Source of the DNA: an uncultured Eubacteriales bacterium
GTDB lineage: Bacteria; Bacillota; Clostridia; Oscillospirales; Oscillospiraceae
Reading direction: 5' to 3'
NCBI GenBank assembly: GCA_900547405.1
Contig: URGL01000047.1
Coordinates: 1 to 21,053, forward strand
DNA: 21,053 nucleotides
The notes under the pieces are model-generated. The model saw nothing but the letters and a program-made list of their open reading frames with translations. It did not search any database and was not told the origin of the DNA. Made by a program: the position numbers and the translations under genes. Positions 1 to 5,734 of this stretch are shown in pieces (the stretch's first letter is position 1; each line of letters begins with the position of its first letter).

Positions 1-56
1 TATTAGGCCCTTATAGGGCCAGTGCAAGCCACCGGCTTCGCCGGTGGTCCTGACTA
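1..56. repeat. Left copy of structured repeat flanking the TCS/ABC island
   Basis: This stretch contains two hairpins in a row. The first has stem GGCCC/GGGCC with loop TTATA (6-20). The second is CCACCGGC-TTC-GCCGGTGG (29-47). The sequence recurs in the same orientation at 5686-5734, differing mainly by a 7-base segment (ccagtgc, about 19-25) present only here. The two copies bracket the AT-rich island. The copy at the right ends on the glgP stop codon. It may be a dispersed intergenic repeat, a displaced terminator, or a scar of integration. The window starts here, so its left limit is unknown. Confidence 0.75.
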
Positions 57-78
57 CACTTCCGTCATATCTTCTGCC

Positions 79-107
79 TTGTATTTTTCGAGCTAATGAA
101 ATATAAT
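79..107 (+). promoter_or_regulatory. Sigma-A-type promoter of the two-component system
   Basis: The -35 box TTGTAT (79-84) is followed by a 17-bp spacer and a perfect TATAAT (102-107). Transcription would begin near 114. That excludes the in-frame ATG at 106 as a start codon and supports the ATG at 133, which has GGAGG seven bases upstream. Confidence 0.75.
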
Positions 108-132
108 GAAAGAAGTTGTCGGAGGTGTGAAC

Positions 133-906
133 ATGGAGATAAACCGGCGGATAAGCGTCGAAAGCAAAACAAAGGCGGTGAGAAATTGTAAAATGGGCAA
201 GGTGCTATTAGTAGAAGATAATACAAATGCTGTAAAGAAAATTGTGCGTTATATTGACAATATATCTGCCGATCTTGAGGTACATTCTGTTTCCGAGGCC
301 GGAGAAGCCTTGCAATACGCAAAAGCGAACGATGTTTCCCTTTTTATCCTTGATATTCAGTTAGAGGACTATAAAGGAACAAATTTAGCAAAGCAGCTCC
401 GCGAATTGCCGGAATATAAATATACGCCGATCATTTTTGAAACGGCATTGGCAGGAGAAGAACTTTCGGCTTATCGAGATGTGAAGTGTTACAGTTTTCT
501 TGTAAAGCCATTTGGCGAAGAAGAATTTGCGGTGGCATTTCGTGACGCGTTGGGGTTGTCTAAGCAGATGAACCAACAAGCCAAAACTATTCAGATTGAG
601 CAAAAGCAATTTATTTTAGAATATGCCGTACAGGATATTGCCTATATCGAAGCCTTTGGAAAAAAACTTGTGATCCATACCAGCAGCCGTCTGTCCGGCA
701 TCAAAGAAGATACGATTTCCGGGTACACTTTGTCTGGTTTATTGGCGTTGCTTGATGATCCGGCATTTGTTCAGTGCCATAAGAGTTATGTCGTGAACAA
801 ATCCCATATTGAGAAAATTGACAAATCCGGGCGGAAGATTTTTCTGAAAGGATTTACAGATACAATCCCCATCGGAAATAAATATCAGGCCGAATTATGG
901 GGGTAA
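133..906 (+). CDS. LytTR-family response regulator (AgrA type)
   Basis: This is a cytoplasmic response regulator with an N-terminal receiver domain and a C-terminal LytTR DNA-binding domain. Counting from this start, the receiver begins around residue 21 (GKVLLVEDN, with the acidic pair). The phosphoacceptor is Asp74 in LFILDIQL, and the conserved Lys lies in LVKPFG. The LytTR part covers roughly the last 100 residues (AYIEAFGKKLVIHT, FVQCHKSYVVNKSHI). The start at 133 has GGAGG at good spacing and lies downstream of the likely promoter. An ATG at 193 would give a receiver with the usual N-terminus (phospho-Asp at 54) and remains possible. The kinase gene follows with a 10-base overlap, so the two form a two-component pair. 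Likely targets are LytTR sites near its own promoter and the ABC promoter at 2309, but I could not identify a convincing site. Confidence 0.9.
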   Translation: MEINRRISVESKTKAVRNCKMGKVLLVEDNTNAVKKIVRYIDNISADLEVHSVSEAGEALQYAKANDVSLFILDIQLEDYKGTNLAKQLRELPEYKYTPIIFETALAGEELSAYRDVKCYSFLVKPFGEEEFAVAFRDALGLSKQMNQQAKTIQIEQKQFILEYAVQDIAYIEAFGKKLVIHTSSRLSGIKEDTISGYTLSGLLALLDDPAFVQCHKSYVVNKSHIEKIDKSGRKIFLKGFTDTIPIGNKYQAELWG

Positions 907-2231
907 GCATGGACTTTTTAATGAATCTGATACAGTTAGGATTGGACGCAGGAATATTGGCGCTCTGCTGCGAAGTCGTTTTCCGTCAAAGAGCAGAAAT
1001 AAAGGCAAAAGATTTTTTCATTTTTCCCATTCTTCTTGTTCTTTGTGTTGTACCGAGAGTGGATTTTTCTGTCGGAGCAAATATGACGGCATCTTTCCGC
1101 AGTGAAGGCTTTGAAATACTACCAGCAGACAATATTGTTGGATTGCTGTTTTTGATTTTTGCAGTATTGTTGTTGAGCAGTATTTTCTTCGGCTCCAAAT
1201 CCAGCGGAACGGTTTTCTGCGGCACAATGGCGGCCTCCTCTATTTTCCTGTTCGTCAAATGCCTGTGCGCGGTTCTTTTTGCTGTCTGCGGAGCTACGGA
1301 TATTTTACTCCTGTTGGGCAGCCGTATAGCGGCGTTGTGCCTTATAGTCGTACTGGAGTTCACGCCGCTTTTCGGCTTGATCCATCAGCTCGTCCAAAGA
1401 AGCGATTTCACAGTTCTGATCGTATCTGCCAATATCGCTGTCCTTCTCATGGCAGTGCTTTCTATCCTCTCTTTTGATGTGGATAGAATTCTTTCCCATC
1501 TGTGGGTGATTATAATTCTGATCCTTGCGGTGTTGCTGCTGGACAGTATATTGCTGTTCCTGCATCAGCGTCGGACGCAGGAGCAAAAGCGAATCCACAT
1601 GATTGAGCAGTATGTGCCTATTGTAGAAGAATTGATCTCACAGGTTAGGGCAAGGCAGCATGAATTTAATAACCGGATGATGGCGATTGAAGCTGCCGTT
1701 GCCTCTGCTGATACTTTAGAAGAAGCCCGGAAAGAAGTAGCAGATCTTACAGGAAGTATTGGAATCAGTCTTAATGATCGGGAACTGCTCTCATGCGACA
1801 GCAAAATGATTGCCGGGATGCTGTTTGGAAAAATAAAGCAGGCAGAAGCGGCAAATTGTCACATAGAATTATCTTTACACGGTCTTTTCAAAAAAACGGT
1901 CACCCCGGAAACAGAATGGATCGAGGTCATTGGAATTTTATTGGATAATGCAATCGAGGCTTCACCGAAAGGAAGTACAATTTTTTTATCCAGCAAGAAA
2001 CAGGAGGGTTTTCTGGAGTTGACAGTTTCCAATCCGGCTCCGCCACTGTCAAATACTGAATTTATGGCCTTGTTTGGAAAAGGTGTAACTACAAAGGCAA
2101 ATCGGGACGGCCACGGCTTTGGCCTGTATAATATCCTGCGCATGACGGAACGGTATCATGGGAAAATCCTGACCCGCAATGAATCCATTTTGAATGAAAA
2201 TTATGTTGTCTTTGGCATACTCATGCCATGA
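897..2231 (+). CDS. AgrC-like sensor histidine kinase (GHKL ATPase)
   Basis: This membrane sensor kinase partners with the LytTR regulator just upstream. The first 220 residues or so hold about six hydrophobic segments (around 8-25, 38-52, 79-98, 110-130, 135-158, 172-192 and 202-222). A short helical dimerisation region follows, with the likely phospho-His at residue 255 (RARQHEFNNRM). The GHKL ATP-binding domain is C-terminal: N box GILLDNAIEA, G1-like SNPAPPL, and GHGFGLYN. No extracellular sensor domain is present, as in the peptide-sensing AgrC family. The ligand is unknown, and no AgrB/AgrD-like genes are in the window. A second in-frame ATG at 909, just after the regulator's stop codon, is an alternative start. 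A long terminator follows, separating this unit from the transporter genes. Confidence 0.88.
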   Translation: MGVSMDFLMNLIQLGLDAGILALCCEVVFRQRAEIKAKDFFIFPILLVLCVVPRVDFSVGANMTASFRSEGFEILPADNIVGLLFLIFAVLLLSSIFFGSKSSGTVFCGTMAASSIFLFVKCLCAVLFAVCGATDILLLLGSRIAALCLIVVLEFTPLFGLIHQLVQRSDFTVLIVSANIAVLLMAVLSILSFDVDRILSHLWVIIILILAVLLLDSILLFLHQRRTQEQKRIHMIEQYVPIVEELISQVRARQHEFNNRMMAIEAAVASADTLEEARKEVADLTGSIGISLNDRELLSCDSKMIAGMLFGKIKQAEAANCHIELSLHGLFKKTVTPETEWIEVIGILLDNAIEASPKGSTIFLSSKKQEGFLELTVSNPAPPLSNTEFMALFGKGVTTKANRDGHGFGLYNILRMTERYHGKILTRNESILNENYVVFGILMP

Positions 2232-2246
2232 GAAAAGGGTATGAAC

Positions 2247-2292
2247 GAGGGTTTTAAGGGAACGAAATTTATCTTGTTCCCTTAAAACCCTC
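2247..2292 (+). terminator. Strong terminator after the two-component system
   Basis: There is a perfect 17-bp stem, 2247-2263 with 2276-2292 (GAGGGTTTTAAGGGAAC and its complement). The loop is 12 bases and a T-rich stretch (tcttgttt) follows. It ends the regulator-kinase transcript before the transporter promoter. Because of the stem's A/T content it may also work on the other strand. Confidence 0.85.
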
Positions 2293-2308
2293 TCTTGTTT
2301 CCGGCCTA

Positions 2309-2337
2309 TTGAAGCGCCCGAAAGAGTTCGATATACT
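2309..2337 (+). promoter_or_regulatory. Promoter of the ABC transporter operon
   Basis: TTGAAG (2309-2314), a 17-bp spacer and TATACT (2332-2337) form a good sigma-A-type promoter, 30 bp upstream of the first permease gene. Its separation from the kinase gene by a terminator suggests that the transporter is independently controlled, plausibly by the LytTR regulator. That control is inferred from position only. Confidence 0.6.
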
Positions 2338-2367
2338 GGGAAAAACAAAGAAAGGGATGAATGAAAT

Positions 2368-3123
2368 ATGATAGGCCTTGTGAGAAATGAGTGGAAAAAA
2401 GTTTTTCTGCCGGTGCTATTGACAACGGTTCTTCTGGCAATCGCCATGAGTGTGTTGTCCTGCACAATTTACCAAAATTATGTACTGCACTACGATTTAG
2501 AGGCATGGGAAGTTGGAACAGAACTGTTTTCTCTGCTTTATCCGCTATTTGTTGTGGTGCCGCTATGCTGGAATTTGTATTATGAGCGCAAAAATAACTT
2601 CCTGCTCTATGTCATGCCGCGAGTGAAAATTAAGAAGTACCTGACTGCCAAATGGATTGCATATGCGCTGGGAACTCTTTGTATTATTGTGATTCCCTAT
2701 ATACTATCGGCGGTGTTTGCCATCTATGTGAAACCGCCAGTGGTTCCTTTCGTTGAAAATCCGTTTAGCCATATATTTGAAAACGCATTTATAAAGGCCC
2801 CGCTGTTATATGCAGTTGCCCTATCCCTTTGGAGGGGCATAGTCAGCCTTTTTGTAATGACCTTCGGATTTGTCCTCGCTTTATACTGCAAGAACATTTT
2901 TGTAATCCTTACCGGACCGTTTATGTATTCCATTTTAGAAAATTTTGTCCTGGCTATTCTCCGCTTGGAGAGGCTGCGACTGGTCGTAGCTTTTGATCCC
3001 GCAACAGTCGATCCAAAGGTCGTATCGATCTCCTCTTTCCTCTTTGGCCCGATTGTTTTAAGCATTGTGATTGGCCTGACAGCGTTTCTTCTTTCTAAGA
3101 AAAATGCTGTCGTAACCATTTAG
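2368..3123 (+). CDS. ABC-2-type transporter permease, small subunit
   Basis: This is a 251-residue integral membrane protein, first gene of the transporter operon. It has about six hydrophobic segments (around 13-33, 54-71, 98-118, 140-160, 163-195 and 222-243) and a short cytoplasmic N-terminus beginning MIGLVRNEWKK, a common opening for ABC-2 permeases that act in antimicrobial-peptide export or immunity. An AAAGGGA ribosome-binding site lies upstream. The next permease begins nine bases after its stop and the ATPase gene follows that. The length and layout resemble LanE/LanG/BcrB-like permeases, but I do not see a diagnostic motif, so the substrate is not assigned. Confidence 0.75.
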   Translation: MIGLVRNEWKKVFLPVLLTTVLLAIAMSVLSCTIYQNYVLHYDLEAWEVGTELFSLLYPLFVVVPLCWNLYYERKNNFLLYVMPRVKIKKYLTAKWIAYALGTLCIIVIPYILSAVFAIYVKPPVVPFVENPFSHIFENAFIKAPLLYAVALSLWRGIVSLFVMTFGFVLALYCKNIFVILTGPFMYSILENFVLAILRLERLRLVVAFDPATVDPKVVSISSFLFGPIVLSIVIGLTAFLLSKKNAVVTI

Positions 3124-3132
3124 GAATCCGTT

Positions 3133-4632
3133 ATGATTACACTTATCAGAAAAAATCTCCGCTTGTGGGGATATGGAAAGTCGCTTGCCCTATTTGCCGG
3201 ATGTATACTTTTTTCCATCAGCGGGAGGTTAAACGGAGGTATTGCATACGAGCGGCACATCTTGTCGGCGGTATCAGACCATTACTATCTGACCTATTTT
3301 GTGCTGCCGATTGTACTGTTAAGCTGCTTTTCCTTTATTGATGACGACGGAGAGCCAGTAATCTTACGGTTTCAAAGTTACCATTCTTATTTTCTGAAAA
3401 AATGGATTGGGGTCGGTTTGATTGCAGTCATTCTGACGGCTGTTCAAACTGGGGCAATTCTTCTGTCTGGTATAGGATTACCTTTAGGCAACGAATGGAA
3501 CCTTGCTGCGGGTGCAACGGAAGCCGAGTTATTTTCCACTCTGGAACAGCTTTTTGCCAGTCCCTTGCAGGCGTTTGTCTGTTTTACCCTCTATCAGCTT
3601 ATTGGAAGTTGGCTGATATTTGGAATCTGTATGTGGATTGGACATTTCACTGGGAGAAAGTGGACGATTCGAATTGTAATCGTTCTTTATGTCCTCTCGG
3701 CTGTGTGGATCAAGCTTCCGGCAATTCAAAATATTCCGCTGACGAGTTTTAATCATTTGCTGATTTTACACCACAATTTGGGCGTGCCCCATCGTTTAGA
3801 GATAACTGCCTTTACTTTGCTGCTCATTGTTTTGATAATTGCTATATCTATTCGGTTTGCGTGGCGGGGACAGTTGCCGCATATACAGTTATCCCACCGT
3901 GGTATAGCTGGCTACTATTTCCATGCGCTCATGATCCCTCGTAATCTGCTGATTCTTTTAGGTGTTGTGTTGGGAGTTTCGATTTACAAAGGCTTAGGCA
4001 ATGGCACCGCCCTATCAGGATTGGAATGGATTTATGCCCTGTTTGCAGGACATGGAACCGGATATTTTCAAGTTTTACCTTTTCTTGAACTGCTGATTAC
4101 CGGCGGTGTGCCCCTTTACCTGCTTGCCGCTTTTGTGGAGCAAACAGTGAACGGGCAATCTATATTTGTTTCTGTGCGCTCGAAGGGCCGCAGGCATTTA
4201 ATGAAGAGCATTTTATTGGTCAGCATAAAGTTTCTCATGGTATATGCAATCTTTTGGCTTATGGCTGGCCTTATAGGGGTATCCCTATTCAGCACTGGAT
4301 TAACAATCGTTTCTTTCAGGTTCCTGTTTTATGCGGTTTTGATGAAGTGCCTTGATATATTGGCGCAATATCTGATTATGCTCGGCATCTACATTGCCAC
4401 AAGACAGGTTACAATCGGTTTCCTTGTGTTAGTGGCGGGAAATCTGCTCTGTGTCCTTCCGGGGAATTGGGTAGCTTATTCGCCTTTTGGCCTTTCCAGC
4501 CTGACAAGAATTTCTGTTGTGGAACCGGGAATTGGAATTTCCGCTGTGTCCGCCTTTGGGATAGAGGCCGCTATTTTAACGCTGATGATTGCAGGAATCC
4601 TTATGTGTGGCTACAAGAAAATATTGAATTAG
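3133..4632 (+). CDS. Large polytopic membrane protein, probable second ABC permease
   Basis: This 499-residue protein has roughly a dozen hydrophobic segments and no soluble domain. It starts MITLIRKNLRLWGYGKS, again like an ABC-2 permease N-terminus. AGGA from the end of the upstream gene serves as ribosome-binding site, seven bases before the ATG. It is twice the size of its partner permease. It could be an internal duplication of a six-helix unit, with a break around residue 260 where IAGYYFHALMIPRNLLILLG begins what looks like a second half. The ATPase gene follows after 11 bases, so the three genes very likely form one complex. I do not recognise a named family; substrate and direction of transport are unknown. 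Confidence 0.7.
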   Translation: MITLIRKNLRLWGYGKSLALFAGCILFSISGRLNGGIAYERHILSAVSDHYYLTYFVLPIVLLSCFSFIDDDGEPVILRFQSYHSYFLKKWIGVGLIAVILTAVQTGAILLSGIGLPLGNEWNLAAGATEAELFSTLEQLFASPLQAFVCFTLYQLIGSWLIFGICMWIGHFTGRKWTIRIVIVLYVLSAVWIKLPAIQNIPLTSFNHLLILHHNLGVPHRLEITAFTLLLIVLIIAISIRFAWRGQLPHIQLSHRGIAGYYFHALMIPRNLLILLGVVLGVSIYKGLGNGTALSGLEWIYALFAGHGTGYFQVLPFLELLITGGVPLYLLAAFVEQTVNGQSIFVSVRSKGRRHLMKSILLVSIKFLMVYAIFWLMAGLIGVSLFSTGLTIVSFRFLFYAVLMKCLDILAQYLIMLGIYIATRQVTIGFLVLVAGNLLCVLPGNWVAYSPFGLSSLTRISVVEPGIGISAVSAFGIEAAILTLMIAGILMCGYKKILN

Positions 4633-4643
4633 GAGGACAGAAT

Positions 4644-5321
4644 ATGAGTTCATATATTGAAGTGAAAAATGTATCAAAAAGTTTTGGTGGCAAGGCAATT
4701 CTTCAAGACGTTTCACTGTCCATAGAACAGGGAACAGCTGTTGGTTTGGTTGGCGCTAACGGCAGCGGAAAGTCGGTGCTGTTCAAGATTTTATGCGGTT
4801 TCGAGAAGCCTGATCGGGGCAGTGTTTATGTGCGCGGAAAACAGCTTGGTAAAAATGGCCGCGACTTCCCCGAAAGTTTGGGAGTATTTATCAATTCCCC
4901 CGGTTTTATTGGCATTTACAGTGGTTTTCAAAATCTGAAATTTCTTGCGGACATTCAAGGGAAAATTGGAGAAAAAGAAATCCGACAGGCCATGAGCAAA
5001 GTGGGGCTTGACCCTGATAATAAAACGAAAGTAGACAACTATTCTCTTGGTATGAAGCAGAAACTGGGGATTGCACAGGCGATTATGGAGGGGCAGGATA
5101 TTCTGATTTTGGATGAGCCTTTTAACGCACTGGACTACAAAACCTATGAGGATGTAAAGGCCATCATCCGTATGCTGAAAGCGGAAGGCAAGACCATTTT
5201 TCTGACTTCACACCATTTCAAAGACATTGAACAGCTATGCGATCAGGTGTACTCGATTGAAGATTGCAGACTAATTCCGATTACGGAGGAAATTGCTTCT
5301 CGCTATAGCGAGATGGAATAA
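4644..5321 (+). CDS. ABC transporter ATP-binding protein (BcrA/LanF-like)
   Basis: This is a 225-residue nucleotide-binding subunit. Walker A is GANGSGKS (37-44), the signature is YSLGMKQK (133-140), Walker B is ILILDEP (153-159) and the H-loop is TSHH (188-191). The stretch INSPGF (84-89) stands where bacitracin and lantibiotic transporters carry an (I)E-SPGF motif and other families carry the Q-loop, which favours the BcrA/LanF-type subgroup. The start at 4644 is set by AGGAGG just upstream. The open frame extends further 5' but only as read-through of the permease gene. It powers the two permeases encoded immediately before it. A role in exporting, or giving resistance to, a peptide or antibiotic is inferred from family and from the adjacent two-component system. 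Confidence 0.9.
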   Translation: MSSYIEVKNVSKSFGGKAILQDVSLSIEQGTAVGLVGANGSGKSVLFKILCGFEKPDRGSVYVRGKQLGKNGRDFPESLGVFINSPGFIGIYSGFQNLKFLADIQGKIGEKEIRQAMSKVGLDPDNKTKVDNYSLGMKQKLGIAQAIMEGQDILILDEPFNALDYKTYEDVKAIIRMLKAEGKTIFLTSHHFKDIEQLCDQVYSIEDCRLIPITEEIASRYSEME

Positions 5322-5347
5322 CCCGTTAAAAGCAATAAGAAAGGTAG

Positions 5348-5388
5348 CTGCCGGACGGCGGCAAAGAAAAAAAGTCGTCGTCCAGCAG
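5348..5388. other. Imperfect hairpin downstream of the ATPase gene
   Basis: Segments 5348-5362 and 5374-5388 pair over 15 positions, with one mismatch and two G-T pairs, around an A-rich 11-base loop. The same stretch can be read as the basic tail of a frame ending at 5424, so it may be coding debris rather than a functional structure. Confidence 0.4.
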
Positions 5389-5404
5389 TCCTATCAACAC
5401 GCCT

Positions 5405-5447
5405 ATAAGAAACGGCGGCTTTGAATTTCAGAGCCGCCGTTTCTTAT
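5405..5447. terminator. Bidirectional terminator-like hairpin after the ABC operon
   Basis: There is a perfect 16-bp stem, 5405-5420 with 5432-5447 (ATAAGAAACGGCGGCT and its complement), with an 11-base loop. The A-rich outer 5' arm and T-rich outer 3' arm suit termination in either direction. It is the first strong stem after the ATPase gene. Confidence 0.7.
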
Positions 5448-5614
5448 GCCCTCGACAAAGGAGTGACGCCTATACGCTGGGGCGTAACGAAAAGACGATA
5501 AGGGAATATGTACGGAACCAACTTCAAGAAGACATAGCAAGTGATCAAATATGTATGAAAGAATTTACAGACCCGTTTACGGGTGAGCCGGTAACCAAAG
5601 GCAAATAATTAGCC

Positions 5615-5679
5615 GCCCCCGGAAGGGGGCAGCCAGTGATTACTTTGCGGTTGGCGAACCGCTCGTGCGTCTTAAGACG
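5615..5679. other. Cluster of three short perfect hairpins/palindromes
   Basis: GCCCCC-GGAA-GGGGGC (5615-5630), GCGGTT-GGCG-AACCGC (5647-5662) and the palindrome CGTCTTAAGACG (5668-5679) stand one after another. They lead directly into the two-hairpin repeat at 5686. Such dense stems after a gene remnant are typical of mobile-element ends or transfer origins, but the function is not shown by the sequence. Confidence 0.5.
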
Positions 5680-5685
5680 TAGCTG

Positions 5686-5734
5686 TATTAGGCCCTTATA
5701 GGGAAGCCACCGGCTTCGCCGGTGGTCCTGACTA
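5686..5734. repeat. Right copy of structured repeat; overlaps the glgP stop codon
   Basis: This matches 1-56 in direct orientation apart from a 7-base deletion. It contains the perfect hairpin CCACCGGC-TTC-GCCGGTGG (5706-5724), which would lie 7 bases after the glgP stop on the minus strand and could act as its terminator, although no U-run follows. The match stops exactly with the glgP stop codon. Confidence 0.75.

Larger units (their letters stand above)
5348..5608 (+). pseudogene. 3' remnant of an unrecognised, possibly mobile-element gene
   Basis: A frame open from 5348 to the stop at 5606-5608 has no credible start. Its last 45 codons read like real protein, including GRNEKTIREYVRNQLQED and MKEFTDPFTGEPVTKGK, and the tail is helical and charged. 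A second frame, ending at 5424, gives a very basic tail (GRRQRKKVVVQQSYQHAY). Both look like the 3' ends of genes cut off by the upstream transporter module. I cannot name the family; a conjugative or mobilisable element gene is a guess from the context. The 16-bp terminator hairpin at 5405-5447 lies inside this frame, which argues that the part before about 5450 is not coding. Confidence 0.35.

Noticed and set aside
2231..2367. LytTR (AgrA-type) binding repeats upstream of the ABC genes
   Set aside because: Sequences such as AGAGTTCGAT near 2323 resemble half a site, but I found no second half at the expected spacing.
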